NCBI GenBank assembly: GCA_041905795.1
Contig: JAYRKL010000017.1
Coordinates: 1-64,000 of the forward strand
Direction: 5' to 3'
Origin: SHVO01 sp041905795
GTDB lineage: Bacteria > Pseudomonadota > Alphaproteobacteria > Rhodospirillales > Rhodospirillaceae
Length of the DNA: 64,000 bases
Made by a program: the position numbers and the translations under genes. Within the stretch, counting starts at the first letter, position 1, and the number at the start of each line of letters is the position of its first letter. Below the pieces are notes generated by a model. The model was not told the DNA's origin and made no database searches. It worked only from the letters and a program-made list of their open reading frames with translations. Below, piece by piece: positions 16,951 to 25,940 of the stretch.

Positions 16951-17862
16951 TCATCCCCGCGGATCGTACGCTTTCTTGGCCGACCAGGATTTGACGAACT
17001 CCTGAAGGTCGGCGTCCGGATTTTTCGGCAGGACGATCTTCAAGGTCACGTACTGATCGCCGGCCGGTTCCTTTTTGCCGGCGGGCACGCCCTTGCCTTT
17101 CAGGCGCATGCGGGTGCCGGTGTTCGACCACGCCGGAATGTTGAGCGTGACCGGTCCATGCACCGTGGGCGCTTCCACCTTGCCGCCGTTCACCGCCTCG
17201 CCCAGCGACACGGCCAGCTCCATGTGGATGTCCCGGCCTTCGCGTTTGAACAGGGGGTGCGGCTTGACCTTCACCTCGATCAGCGCGTCGCCGGCCGGGC
17301 CGCCGTGACCGGCGCCTCCCTGGCCCTTGAGACGAATGGTCTGGCCGTCCGAGATGCCGGCAGGGATGTTGACGTCGAGCGATTTGGCCCCGGGCAGGTT
17401 GAGGCGCTTCTTGGCGCCGGTGACCGCGTCGATGAAATCCACGTCCAGGGTAAAGCGGGTATCCTCGCCCTGGGCCGGGCCGCCGCCGCCAAAGCCGCCG
17501 CGCCCGCCGCGGAAAATCCCGCCGAACAGGTCGCCGAGGTCGTCGAAGGCGAAGTTCTCGGCGCCGCCAGGATTCCCGGGGCCGCCACCCTGATAGCTGC
17601 GGCCGCGGCCGCCGGCGAACGGGTTTTGGCGGATTTCCATCCCGTTGGCGTCGATTTCGCCCCGGTCGAACCGCGCGCGTTTGGCGGCGTCGCCCAGGAT
17701 GTCATAGGCGCCGTTGAGTTCCTTGAAGCGGTCCTCGGCCTTCTTGTCGCCGGGGTGCAGGTCGGGGTGCGATTTCTTGGCCAGACGGCGGAAAGCCTTC
17801 TGGATATCGGAATCGCTGGCGTCGCGTTTGACGCCCAGTACGTCGTAGGGATCCTTTGCCAT
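16951..17862 (-). CDS. DnaJ C-terminal domain protein, CbpA-like co-chaperone
   Basis: Hsp40 co-chaperone that stimulates DnaK-type ATPases. The J domain occupies residues 1-70 with the HPD triad at 32-34 (KKSHPDLHPG). A Gly/Phe-rich linker (about 80-125) leads to a two-barrel substrate-binding region with VNIPAGISDGQTIRLKGQG. The CxxCxGxG zinc-finger repeats of true DnaJ are missing, giving the CbpA architecture. Its 303 residues are usual for the class. No nucleoid-binding partner such as CbpM is adjacent. Confidence 0.92.
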   Translation of the reverse strand: MAKDPYDVLGVKRDASDSDIQKAFRRLAKKSHPDLHPGDKKAEDRFKELNGAYDILGDAAKRARFDRGEIDANGMEIRQNPFAGGRGRSYQGGGPGNPGGAENFAFDDLGDLFGGIFRGGRGGFGGGGPAQGEDTRFTLDVDFIDAVTGAKKRLNLPGAKSLDVNIPAGISDGQTIRLKGQGGAGHGGPAGDALIEVKVKPHPLFKREGRDIHMELAVSLGEAVNGGKVEAPTVHGPVTLNIPAWSNTGTRMRLKGKGVPAGKKEPAGDQYVTLKIVLPKNPDADLQEFVKSWSAKKAYDPRG

Positions 17863-18086
17863 GCCCTATAGGTGCGGTCGGTAAGGCGATTTGTCGAGGG
17901 TATTCAGAGGGGTTCCGGGCGATTCCGGCCGGTTTGCCGGCGGAATCGCCCACCGCAACGCCCATCGCAACGGTTGAGCCGCTTGCCCCATGCCCGCATA
18001 GTCCCGGGGCCCCCGCCGCCTGACAGGGGACCATTGCGTAAAGGATCTGGCGTCTGACCTGGCTTTCACTCCTGCTGCTCGCCCAT

Positions 18087-19460
18087 GTGCTGATCGCGAT
18101 CCCGGTCTGCGCGCATATCGTGCTGACCCGCCAGGACGCCGCCGCGCCCACCTGGATCATGGTGGTGCTGGGGTCGCCGTTCCTGGGCGCACTGCTGTAT
18201 TTCATCCTCGGCATCAACCGTGTGGTCCGGCGCGCCCGCAAGCTGCGCGGCCGCCGTCCGCGCCTGTCGCCGCAACTCGAGACCCACCCGATGCCGTTTC
18301 CGGGGTTGCCGACGGCCCAGCAGCAGCAGCTGTTCCAATACGCCAAGTCGGTGCATGCCGCGCCGTTCGTGGGCGGCAATCGGGTCACGCCGCTGATCGA
18401 CGGCGACATGGCCTACCCCGACATGCTGGAGGCGATCGCCGGCGCCACCGAAAGCATCTGGCTCTCGGTCTACATCTTCAAGCTGGACGATATCGGCACA
18501 CGCTTCATCGCCGCACTCACCGAAGCGCATCGCCGCGGCGTCAAGGTGATGGTGCTGGTGGATGAAATCGGCATGGGTGCCGTGCGCCGCGCCGCTGACC
18601 GCAAGCTGGCGGCGGCCGGTATCGCCACCGCGCGGTTCATTCCGCAGACCTTCCGCTTCCTGCCGCTGATCAACCTGCGCAACCACCGCAAGATCATGAT
18701 CGTCGACCGCCGCATCGGCTACATCGGCGGCATGAACATCTGCCGGAACTACAAGGAGTCCTCGACGGCGCCGATCCGCGACCTGCATTTCCGCGTCATC
18801 GGCCCGGCGATCGTGCAGCTCATGCGCATGTTCGAGGAGGATTGGCGCTTCGCCACCGGCGAGTCCGTCGAAGTGATCGAGCCGCGGTTCGACGAGGAAC
18901 GCCTGGGCAAGCCGGTCTACGCCCGCGCCATCGCCGACGGCCCGGACAACGCCTACCAGCGCACCTTGTGGATCATCCTGGGGGCGCTCGCGGTCAGCCA
19001 GAAAAGCGTGCGCGTGCTCACGCCGTACTTCCTCCCCAACGACATCCTGCGCCATGCGCTCGAGGTCTGCGCCCTGCGCGGCGTGGCGGTCGAGGTGGTG
19101 ATCCCGCGCAAGACCGACATCGCCATCGTCGACCATGCCATGGCGGCCCAATTCGAGGACCTGCTCGAACACGGCATCAAGCTCTATTACGGCGCGCCGC
19201 CGTTCGACCACTCCAAGCTGATGATCGTCGACGGCGTCTGGGCCCTGGTGGGATCGTCCAACTGGGACCAGCGCTCATTGCGCCTGAATTTCGAGGCCAA
19301 TCTCGAGATCTACGACGCCGATCTGGCGGGCGCGTTGGAGGGGCATTTCGCGGAAAAGCGCGACCGGGCGCGGCCCATCCTCCTGGAATACGTCAAGGCC
19401 CGGCCGCGGCGCCAGCGCCTGATCGACAACCTCGCGCGCCTGTTTGCGCCCTATCTTTGA
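18087..19460 (+). CDS. cls: Cardiolipin synthase (phospholipase D family)
   Basis: Membrane enzyme condensing phosphatidylglycerol to cardiolipin. Two HKD motifs are intact: NHRKIMIVDRRIGYIGG near residue 200 and DHSKLMIVDGVWALVGSSN near 375. Hydrophobic helices at the N-terminus anchor it. The frame continues upstream of the GTG at 18087 through WLSLLLLAHVLI, which completes the first helix. A CTG at 18054 preceded by AAAGGA (18040-18045) at eight bases may be the true start, since no ATG/GTG/TTG serves. The two-helix N-terminus plus two PLD domains matches ClsA-type enzymes. Confidence 0.93.
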   Translation: MLIAIPVCAHIVLTRQDAAAPTWIMVVLGSPFLGALLYFILGINRVVRRARKLRGRRPRLSPQLETHPMPFPGLPTAQQQQLFQYAKSVHAAPFVGGNRVTPLIDGDMAYPDMLEAIAGATESIWLSVYIFKLDDIGTRFIAALTEAHRRGVKVMVLVDEIGMGAVRRAADRKLAAAGIATARFIPQTFRFLPLINLRNHRKIMIVDRRIGYIGGMNICRNYKESSTAPIRDLHFRVIGPAIVQLMRMFEEDWRFATGESVEVIEPRFDEERLGKPVYARAIADGPDNAYQRTLWIILGALAVSQKSVRVLTPYFLPNDILRHALEVCALRGVAVEVVIPRKTDIAIVDHAMAAQFEDLLEHGIKLYYGAPPFDHSKLMIVDGVWALVGSSNWDQRSLRLNFEANLEIYDADLAGALEGHFAEKRDRARPILLEYVKARPRRQRLIDNLARLFAPYL

Positions 19461-19515
19461 GGGCCTCTTTTCGGCTAGCGTTTTCATCGGGCACGGGCAA
19501 CCGGGAGGAACGATC

Positions 19516-19893
19516 ATGATCCGCAAGGTAGCGGCGGGCGCGGCCATGATGGCCGCGGGCGCGGCGCTGGCCGCCGACGGCGGCGTCACGCGCAAGCTGT
19601 TCGACCGCATGGATGTGCCGGCGGGATACGAGACGGTGGTGGGCGCGGCGGAAATGCCGCCGGGCGCCGCCATCGGCCGTCACATCCACCATGGGGTCGA
19701 GTTCGGTTACGTGGCCGAAGGCGAGGTCGAGTTCACGGTGGACGGCGAGAAGCCCTACCGGCTGAAGGCCGGAGGTTTCTATAAAATCGACGCCGGCAAG
19801 GTCCATGACGCCCGCAGCGTCGGCGGCCCCGCCAAAGCGGTCGCCACCTGGGTGGTCGAAAAGGGCAAGCCTCTCGCCGAACCGGCGAAGTAA
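19516..19893 (+). CDS. Exported cupin-domain protein
   Basis: A small single-domain cupin (125 residues) with a cleavable signal peptide (MIRKVAAGAAMMAAGAALAA). The metal-binding histidines and glutamate of motif 1 are present (GRHIHHGVEFGYV) and motif 2 ends with GKVHDARS. The substrate is unknown; small periplasmic cupins are common in Alphaproteobacteria. GGGAGGA sits seven bases before the ATG. The gene is followed by a strong bidirectional terminator. Confidence 0.8.
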   Translation: MIRKVAAGAAMMAAGAALAADGGVTRKLFDRMDVPAGYETVVGAAEMPPGAAIGRHIHHGVEFGYVAEGEVEFTVDGEKPYRLKAGGFYKIDAGKVHDARSVGGPAKAVATWVVEKGKPLAEPAK

Positions 19894-19915
19894 ATAGAAT
19901 CCGAGCCGGCGACAT

Positions 19916-19950
19916 AGAAAAGCCCCGCGATGTCCTCGCGGGGCTTTTCT
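19916..19950. terminator. Bidirectional intrinsic terminator
   Basis: A perfect 15-bp stem (19916-19930 with 19936-19950) around TGTCC, with A-rich and T-rich bases at its foot on both strands. It separates the convergent cupin and methyltransferase genes and can serve both. Confidence 0.92.
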
Positions 19951-19955
19951 ACGGC

Positions 19956-20705
19956 CTACGGTTTTTTGAACTTGAGCACGAACTGATCGGTATGCCCGCG
20001 CACGCCGGAATCGAAGATCTTGCCGGTGTGATCGTCGGCGGTGCTCTTGAGGGCGCTGCTTTCGCCGTCGAACCTGAAGCCCGCGGCCATGACCTCCTTC
20101 TTCACCGCTTCCGGGTCGACGCGGTGCAGGCTCTCGGTGGCGCCGAAGCCGGTGCCGGCCGCGGCGGTGTGGTCGAGCACGATGTAGGTGCCGCCCGGCT
20201 TGAGTGCGGCGAACACCGCCTTGTTGTAGGCGGCCATGTCGACCGGACCGAACATCTGGTTATGGAAGTCGTGGTAGTTGCGCGACGTCCACACCACGTC
20301 GAGAGGCTCGGCGGCCTTGAAGCCGGAGAGCGTTCCGTTGACCACGGTGACGTTGGAATAGCCGGTCTCGGCGGCGATCGCCTTGACCGGGTCGGCGGCG
20401 GTGGCGCGCACCTTCAGGATCTCGTCGGACACGACCGCGTAGACTTTCCCACTGGGCCCGACGACCTTGGAGAAAATGCGGGTGAAATAGCCGCCGCCGG
20501 GGATCAGGTCGGCGACCTTGTCGCCGGCCTTGATGCCGGCGAAGGCCAGCATCTCGCCGGGCTTGCGGTCGGCGTCGGCGGCCTTGTCGGCGGCCGGGCG
20601 GCTGGCGTCGTTCAGGATCGCGCCTGCGTCCGCGGCGGCGGCGGGCGCGGCCTGGAACGCGAGGGCGGCGCCGAACACGGCGGCGACCGTAAAGAGACGA
20701 AGCAT
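19956..20705 (-). CDS. Exported class I methyltransferase-like protein (COG4798-type)
   Basis: About 249 residues with an N-terminal signal peptide (MLRLFTVAAVFGAALAFQAA, then PAAAA). The fold keeps the SAM-binding glycine motif (VADLIPGGGYFTRIFS), the acidic end of strand 2 region and a PGGTYIVLDH strand. It resembles the predicted methyltransferases of COG4798. SAM is not known to occur in the periplasm, so the export signal is odd; the protein may have lost catalysis or act on another ligand. The ATG at 20705 is chosen because AAGGAGG is seven bases upstream. Confidence 0.8.
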   Translation of the reverse strand: MLRLFTVAAVFGAALAFQAAPAAAADAGAILNDASRPAADKAADADRKPGEMLAFAGIKAGDKVADLIPGGGYFTRIFSKVVGPSGKVYAVVSDEILKVRATAADPVKAIAAETGYSNVTVVNGTLSGFKAAEPLDVVWTSRNYHDFHNQMFGPVDMAAYNKAVFAALKPGGTYIVLDHTAAAGTGFGATESLHRVDPEAVKKEVMAAGFRFDGESSALKSTADDHTGKIFDSGVRGHTDQFVLKFKKP

Positions 20706-20946
20706 GGACATCCTCCTTGGGGTGAGTGGCGCGCAACTGTAGCCCGCGCGGTCCGGCGCGGCCATGGCCGGGACGGCTCCCCGCGGTCTTAACAAAACGA
20801 GGCCTGGGCGGTTCCCGCTGACCCCCCGGCTCCCGGCCGTGGTATAGTGGCCTGCGGCCAAGGGGACCGCGCAGGAACCGGCGCGGGCGGCCGTCTAGAA
20901 CATGCCCGCGGATGCGGGAATTCACCTCCCCGGGGGAACGATCAGC

Positions 20947-22086
20947 ATGGACGACGGCCTGCGGCAGCCGGCAGTAACGGCGGCGCACCCGGCCGGCGCG
21001 CCGGGCGAACGGGTGCTGTCGGTGGTGGCGCCGACCTTCAACGAGTCCAAGAACGTCCTGGCGCTGGTCGAAAGCCTGGAAGCCTGCCTCGCCCACACCA
21101 ACTGGGAAGTGATCTTCGTCGACGACAATTCGCCCGACGGCACGGCGGCGGTGGTGCGCGAGATCGCGCGCACGCGCCCCCATGTGCGCGGCCTGCAGCG
21201 GTTCGGCCGCCGCGGCCTGTCGTCGGCGGTGATCGAGGGCATCTGCAGTTCGAGCGCGCCCTATGTGGCGGTGATCGACGCCGACATGCAGCACGACGAA
21301 ACCCTGCTCGCGCGCATGCTCGAGACCATCACGCGGGAGAATCTGGACCTGGTGGTGGGCTCGCGTTACGTCAGCGGCGGCGGCGGCTCCCGCGGCCTCT
21401 CGGCCGTGCGCGGGGCCATGAGCCGTTTCGCGACCAGGCTCTCGGGCATGGTGATGCAATTTGATTTGGCCGATCCCATGAGCGGCTTCTTCATGGTGCG
21501 CCGGGACGCCTTCCTGGCCGCCGCGCCGCATCTCTCGGGCGCCGGCTACAAGATCCTGCTCGATTTCGTCGCCTCGGCGCCGGCGCCCTTGAAGCACAAG
21601 GAACTGCCCTATGAGTTCCGGCCGCGCCTCCATGGCGAGAGCAAGGTCGACGCCATGGTGCTGTTCGAATACCTGGTGATGCTGCTGGAAAAGACCATCG
21701 GCCGGTATATCCCGGTGCGGTTCATGCTGTTCTGCCTGGTGGGCGGCACCGGGGTGCTGGTGCATCTGGCCGCGCTGTTTCCGCTGCGGGAGATGGCGGC
21801 CTTTCCGGTGGCGCAGGCGCTGGCGGCGCTGGTGTCCATGACCAGCAACTTCGCCCTCAATAATGTGCTCACCTACCGCGACGTGCGCCTGCGCGGCCGC
21901 AAGCTGGTCACGGGGCTGGTCTCATTCTACGCCGTGTGCAGCATCGGCTTCCTCGCCAACGTCAGCTTCGCCGAAATGCTCTATGAGCGCGGCCAACCCT
22001 GGTGGGTGGCGGGCGCGGCGGGCGTGCTGATCGGCTGCGTCTGGAACTTCGGCGCCAGCTCGATCTTCACCTGGAAGCGCGCCTGA
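20947..22086 (+). CDS. GT2 dolichyl/polyprenyl-phosphate mannosyltransferase fused to GtrA domain
   Basis: The N-terminal ~230 residues form a GT2 glycosyltransferase with VVAPTFNESKN, FVDDNSPDGTA and IDADMQHDE (nucleotide/metal Asp motifs), as in DPM1-type enzymes. The C-terminal ~130 residues are a four-helix GtrA-like flippase domain (SMTSNFALNNVLTYR). It likely charges a lipid carrier with a hexose and helps flip it. The start at 20947 follows GGGGGAAC. It is convergent with a GT39-type transferase, which could use the lipid-linked sugar as donor. Confidence 0.9.
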   Translation: MDDGLRQPAVTAAHPAGAPGERVLSVVAPTFNESKNVLALVESLEACLAHTNWEVIFVDDNSPDGTAAVVREIARTRPHVRGLQRFGRRGLSSAVIEGICSSSAPYVAVIDADMQHDETLLARMLETITRENLDLVVGSRYVSGGGGSRGLSAVRGAMSRFATRLSGMVMQFDLADPMSGFFMVRRDAFLAAAPHLSGAGYKILLDFVASAPAPLKHKELPYEFRPRLHGESKVDAMVLFEYLVMLLEKTIGRYIPVRFMLFCLVGGTGVLVHLAALFPLREMAAFPVAQALAALVSMTSNFALNNVLTYRDVRLRGRKLVTGLVSFYAVCSIGFLANVSFAEMLYERGQPWWVAGAAGVLIGCVWNFGASSIFTWKRA

Positions 22087-22117
22087 AGCGCGCCGACAGC
22101 GCGCGGCCAAAAAGCAT

Positions 22118-23662
22118 CTAACTTTTATCCCGCAGGAAGTAGACGGTGAATTCCTGGTGGAACGCCGGGAACTGTTTCGCCGCGTCATAGTCCTGCCTGA
22201 GCACGTCCTCGAGGATGGCGATCTGGCCCGCGTCCAGCTCGGGCGCGAACGGGCGGCGCACGAAGATCATGCCCGGGCGGGTCCCCAGAACCCTCCGCAA
22301 CTCGGTCTCGGTATCCACCGGAAGCGCGTGCAGTTCGGCGATTTCGGTCAGGTGGTTGGGGAAGGCATAGACCGAGGGCGCGGGGCATTGGGTCAGGTAG
22401 TAGAGCACCGGGTAGTCGTTGAAGACATAGGGGCAGCCGCGGTCCAGGTGTTCGCGCATGAAGGCCGCCGCCGGATAGACCTGGAAGGCGCCGCGGCGGG
22501 CCGAGGACTGGATATTGATGACCAGCGCGGCGATGCAGCAGACGGCGACGCTGCCGCCGAACCAGACCTTGATCTGGCCGCCGAAGGGCCGCGTTTCGCC
22601 GGCGCGCCGTTCGGCCAGGTATTCGACGCCCAAGGCCGAGAGCAGGGCCAACGGCGCCGCCGTCGGCAGGAAGTAGTGCAGGATCGGATTGCCGAGCATG
22701 AGCGCGCCGACGACCGCCGCCGCCAGCCAGGCGGCCAGCGCCAGGACCAGCCATTTATAACCGGCGACCGCAGGCCGGGCATTCAAACCGCGCGCCAGGG
22801 CGATGCCGGTGAAGATCCAGAAAATCACGCCGTAGACCAGCGCCGAAGCCACCGTCAGCAGGTACATGCCGAGGGTGAAACGCCAGGTCTTTTTGCCGAA
22901 GATCGACAGGAAGTTGGAGAACCAGAATTCCTGCCAGTGGCCGAGGCCGGCGTAGGCCGCGCCCACGGCAATGGTCGGCGCGAGGCCGAGGACCACCATG
23001 CCGAAAGCCAGTCCCGCCGCCTGGATCAACGAAAGGCGTTTCTCCACCAGCAGGGCGGCGAGGCCCACCAGCGACAGCGCGCAGATCTCGAAGACGCAGA
23101 TATATTTGATCTGGAGCGCGAGCCCGAACAGGAAGGCGGCCCCGAGGAACGATGCGGCGATGGCGCGGCCGGCGAGGGCGGGCGTGTGCAGGACGCGCAG
23201 GATCAGGCCGGCGCCGAGCGCCATGGTCAGGTTGTAGAACACCGGCGTCTGGCCGCCGGCGCCGCTCCACAGCATCAGGATGGCGCCGTAGAACACCGCG
23301 GCGGCGAAGGCGACGAAGCGGTCTCCCGGTTCGCGGGCGAACCACAGGCCCATGCGATAGACCACGGCCGCCGTGGCCAGGGTCGCGGCCAGGCCTAGCA
23401 GCTGGTAGCCGACGACCCCGTTCTTGAACCACAGCACCGCCGGCGCATACGCCAGGAAAATGCCGATGGGTTTGCGATCGAAGATGTCGACGAACGGCAC
23501 CTGGCCGTGGTTCAGCCAGCGGTCGGCGGCCATCAGGTAGAACTGTTCGTCGATATTGACCGCGGGGTTGTTGAAATACAGCGCCCGCAGCAAGGTGATG
23601 AACAGGGCCACGAGCAGCAGCGGCGCCACATGCGCGCGCGGAAAGTCTGACGATTCGTTCAT
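22118..23662 (-). CDS. GT39/ArnT-like membrane glycosyltransferase
   Basis: About 514 residues with an initial hydrophobic helix, a periplasmic DEQFYLMAADRWLNHGQVPF loop (the acidic pair of the GT-C active site) and ten or so further helices; this is the PMT/ArnT family. Such enzymes transfer sugars from polyprenyl-phosphate donors on the outer face of the inner membrane. The C-terminal soluble region ends in FTVYFLRDKS. The convergent GT2-GtrA neighbour (31 bp away) could supply the donor. Acceptor unknown. Confidence 0.82.
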   Translation of the reverse strand: MNESSDFPRAHVAPLLLVALFITLLRALYFNNPAVNIDEQFYLMAADRWLNHGQVPFVDIFDRKPIGIFLAYAPAVLWFKNGVVGYQLLGLAATLATAAVVYRMGLWFAREPGDRFVAFAAAVFYGAILMLWSGAGGQTPVFYNLTMALGAGLILRVLHTPALAGRAIAASFLGAAFLFGLALQIKYICVFEICALSLVGLAALLVEKRLSLIQAAGLAFGMVVLGLAPTIAVGAAYAGLGHWQEFWFSNFLSIFGKKTWRFTLGMYLLTVASALVYGVIFWIFTGIALARGLNARPAVAGYKWLVLALAAWLAAAVVGALMLGNPILHYFLPTAAPLALLSALGVEYLAERRAGETRPFGGQIKVWFGGSVAVCCIAALVINIQSSARRGAFQVYPAAAFMREHLDRGCPYVFNDYPVLYYLTQCPAPSVYAFPNHLTEIAELHALPVDTETELRRVLGTRPGMIFVRRPFAPELDAGQIAILEDVLRQDYDAAKQFPAFHQEFTVYFLRDKS

Positions 23663-23790
23663 ATCTGCCCCGGGTCCCCGTGCCGTTACGATACCGGGCG
23701 GCCTGGCCATCGGCTACTTCCGTATTCCCGGAATCGCGCGGCGATGGCTATAGTCCGTACCGTGCAGCCTTGGCGCGTGGGAGGGTTTCG

Positions 23791-24903
23791 ATGAACAGGT
23801 GGTCGTTCTGCGCGGGGGCGGTTGCCGCCGTGGTCGCTTTCGGTGCGCTGGCCGCGGATGGGACGCCCCGGTTCAAGGCCGATCCATCCTGGCCCAAGCA
23901 GCTCCCCAAGAACTATGTGTTCGGCGGTTTCGGCGGGATCGCGGTGGATTCCCATGATCACATCTGGGTGCTATCGCGGCCCAAGGAAGTTCCCGGTCAA
24001 TTCGAGACCCCGCCCAATCCCGATGTGGCGCAGCCGGCGCCGTCGGTGGTCGAGCTGGATGCCGCGGGCAACTTCATCCAGGGCTGGGGCCGGCCCTATA
24101 TGACCGAGGCCGAACAGGCCGGCTTCGAATGGCCGATCACCGAACACGGCATCACCGTCGACCACAAGGACAACGTCTGGATCTGCGGCTACGGCAAGGA
24201 CGCCGAACACGGCAAGGACGACAACCATTGCCTCAAGTTCACCAGGGACGGCAAGTTCCTGCTGCAGATCGGCCGCTCGGGCAAAAGCAAAGGCAGCCTG
24301 GATACCGAGAACCTCAACCACGCCACCCAGGTCGCGGTGTGGCCGAAAACCAACGAGGTGTTCATCTCCGACGGCTATGTCAACCGCCGCGTCATCGTCT
24401 TCGACGCCGACACCGGCAAGTTCAAGCGCATGTGGGGCGCCTACGGCAACAAGCCCGACGACGCCGCGCCGCGCACCCGCACCGCCGAAGGGCCGGGGCC
24501 GCAGCAGTTCAACCTGGTGCACGGCATCAAGATCGCCAACGACGGGCTGGTCTATGTCAACGACCGGCAGAACAACCGCATCCAGGTGTTCACCATCGAC
24601 GGCAAGTTCGTGAAGGAAGGCTTCGTCGCCCGCGACACCAAGCCCGTGGGCTTCGGCACCGCCTTCAGCTCCGCCTTCTCACCGGACCAGAAGTATATCT
24701 ACGTCGCCGACACCCATAACTTCCGCGTCCACGTGCTCGCCCGCGACACCCTGACCGAAGTGCCGAATTCCGCCATCGGCCACCCCGGCACTTATCCGGG
24801 GCAGTTCGTCGGCCTGCACATCATCGCCACGGACTCCAAAGGCAACCTCTACACCGCTGAGGGTACCGGCGCCCGCGTCCAGAAGTGGGTCTTGCAGCCC
24901 TAG
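23791..24903 (+). CDS. Exported NHL-repeat beta-propeller protein
   Basis: 370 residues with a signal peptide (MNRWSFCAGAVAAVVAFGAL, then AA) followed by repeated NHL-like blades, for example GGIAVDSHDHIWVL, GITVDHKDNVWIC and GIKIANDGLVYVNDRQNNRIQ. Relatives are annotated as peptidyl-alpha-hydroxyglycine lyase-like or 6-bladed propellers; no catalytic assignment is safe. GGGAGGG lies six bases before the ATG. The stop codon is the first base pair of a two-part palindromic repeat. Confidence 0.8.
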   Translation: MNRWSFCAGAVAAVVAFGALAADGTPRFKADPSWPKQLPKNYVFGGFGGIAVDSHDHIWVLSRPKEVPGQFETPPNPDVAQPAPSVVELDAAGNFIQGWGRPYMTEAEQAGFEWPITEHGITVDHKDNVWICGYGKDAEHGKDDNHCLKFTRDGKFLLQIGRSGKSKGSLDTENLNHATQVAVWPKTNEVFISDGYVNRRVIVFDADTGKFKRMWGAYGNKPDDAAPRTRTAEGPGPQQFNLVHGIKIANDGLVYVNDRQNNRIQVFTIDGKFVKEGFVARDTKPVGFGTAFSSAFSPDQKYIYVADTHNFRVHVLARDTLTEVPNSAIGHPGTYPGQFVGLHIIATDSKGNLYTAEGTGARVQKWVLQP

Positions 24904-24980
24904 ATCACGTTCCGTGATCTAGGTTTTGTTGGTCGCATCGTTGCCGCCAAAAACCGGGTTCCACTTTTTGGCACGATGCT
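24903..24980 (-). repeat. Two-part palindromic repeat, copy A
   Basis: Hairpin 1 (24935-24979) has a GCATCGT/ACGATGC outer stem, an inner stem ending AAAAA/TTTTT and the conserved GTGGNNNCCGG centre (read on the minus strand). The linker GCGACCAACA follows, then a second hairpin GATCACG/CGTGATC (24903-24919). It occupies the whole gap between the propeller gene and the convergent DUF1330 gene. Confidence 0.8.
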
Positions 24981-24981
24981 C

Positions 24982-25278
24982 CTAACCCGGCGGCAGACCC
25001 TCGACGATCAGGATCTTGGCATTGGACGCGCCGGCGCGTGCGTCCTTCGCTTTTGTGTATTCCGGCGAGGTGTACCAGGCCTTGGCCTGTGCGACGGTCG
25101 CGAATTCCAGGATCACGACGCGCGGCGGCGACCATGCGCCTTCCATGACGGTGGTGGCGCCGCCGCGGGTGAGGTACTTGCCGCCGTACTGGGCGATGCT
25201 GTCTTGCGCCAGCCGCTTGTAGTCCTCGTATTTCACGGGGTCGGTCACTTCGATATCGGACACCACGTAAGCCGCCAT
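24982..25278 (-). CDS. DUF1330 family protein
   Basis: A 98-residue dimeric alpha-beta barrel-like protein of the DUF1330 (NIPSNAP/EthD-like) family, function unknown. Typical features are MAAYVVSDIEVTDPVKYEDY at the N-terminus, GGKYLTRGG and the closing RVVILEFATVAQAKAWY-SPEY. GGAGGGA precedes the ATG. It stands alone between the repeat copy A and the divergent DUF2239 gene. Confidence 0.92.
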   Translation of the reverse strand: MAAYVVSDIEVTDPVKYEDYKRLAQDSIAQYGGKYLTRGGATTVMEGAWSPPRVVILEFATVAQAKAWYTSPEYTKAKDARAGASNAKILIVEGLPPG

Positions 25279-25344
25279 AGATCCCTCCAGCTGAAATGGC
25301 CGGCAGGATAGCCGGGGAGGAGCGCGGGCAGGGGTCTTTATTTT

Positions 25345-25384
25345 ACCCGGATGTTATTGACGAATTATTTTATCCGGGTATAAA
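25345..25384 (+). promoter_or_regulatory. Promoter with inverted-repeat operator; likely leaderless start
   Basis: TTGACG (25357-25362), a 16-bp spacer and TATAAA (25379-25384) form one of the best sigma-70-like promoters in the window. Inverted half-sites ACCCGGAT (25345-25352) and ATCCGGGT (25372-25379) flank the -35 and fill the spacer, so a bound repressor would block polymerase. The expected transcription start coincides with the ATG at 25392. Confidence 0.65.
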
Positions 25385-25391
25385 TAATGCC

Positions 25392-25940
25392 ATGGCCGAT
25401 GACATTTCCTGCACCGCTTTCGCCGGTTCCCAGCGCATCGCCGGCGGCGCGCCCGCCGACGTGGCTTTGGCTCTCCGGCGGCACCTGGACTGGTATCCGG
25501 GCGCGGCGGTGCTGGTGTTCGACGACGCCACCGCCCAGCCCGTGGAGTTCGATCTGCGCGGCACGCCCGAGGATGTGGCGGCGCGGCTTAAGGCCCCGCC
25601 GCGGGGACGGGGACGTCCAAAACTGGGGGTGCAGGCGCGCGAGGTGACCTTGTTGCCGCGCCATTGGGACTGGCTGGCGGCGCAGCCCGGCGGCGCATCG
25701 GTGGCGCTGCGCAAGCTGGTGGATGCGGCGCGGGCCGCCAACGTCACCAAGGACCGCATCCGCAATGCTCAAGCAGCCGCGCACCGCTTCATGACGGCCA
25801 TGGCGGGGAACACGCCGGGCTATGAGGAAGCGCTGCGCGCGCTCTATGCCGCAGATCGCGGCCGCTTCGACCGCATGACCGCCAACTGGCCCAAGGATGT
25901 GCGCGCCTATGCGCTGCACCTCGCAGCCGACGCCTTCTAG
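25392..25940 (+). CDS. DUF2239 family protein
   Basis: 182-residue protein of the DUF2239 family with unknown function. Landmarks are CTAFAGSQRIAGGAP, VLVFDDATAQPVEFDLRG, GRGRPKLGV, EVTLLPRHWDWLAAQPGGAS and a helical C-terminus with WPKDVRAYA. The RGRPKLG and helical HWDWLA-PGGASVALRKLVD segments look DNA-binding-like. The ATG at 25392 fits the promoter immediately upstream, giving a leaderless mRNA. The last four bases overlap the convergent hydrolase gene. Confidence 0.9.
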   Translation: MADDISCTAFAGSQRIAGGAPADVALALRRHLDWYPGAAVLVFDDATAQPVEFDLRGTPEDVAARLKAPPRGRGRPKLGVQAREVTLLPRHWDWLAAQPGGASVALRKLVDAARAANVTKDRIRNAQAAAHRFMTAMAGNTPGYEEALRALYAADRGRFDRMTANWPKDVRAYALHLAADAF

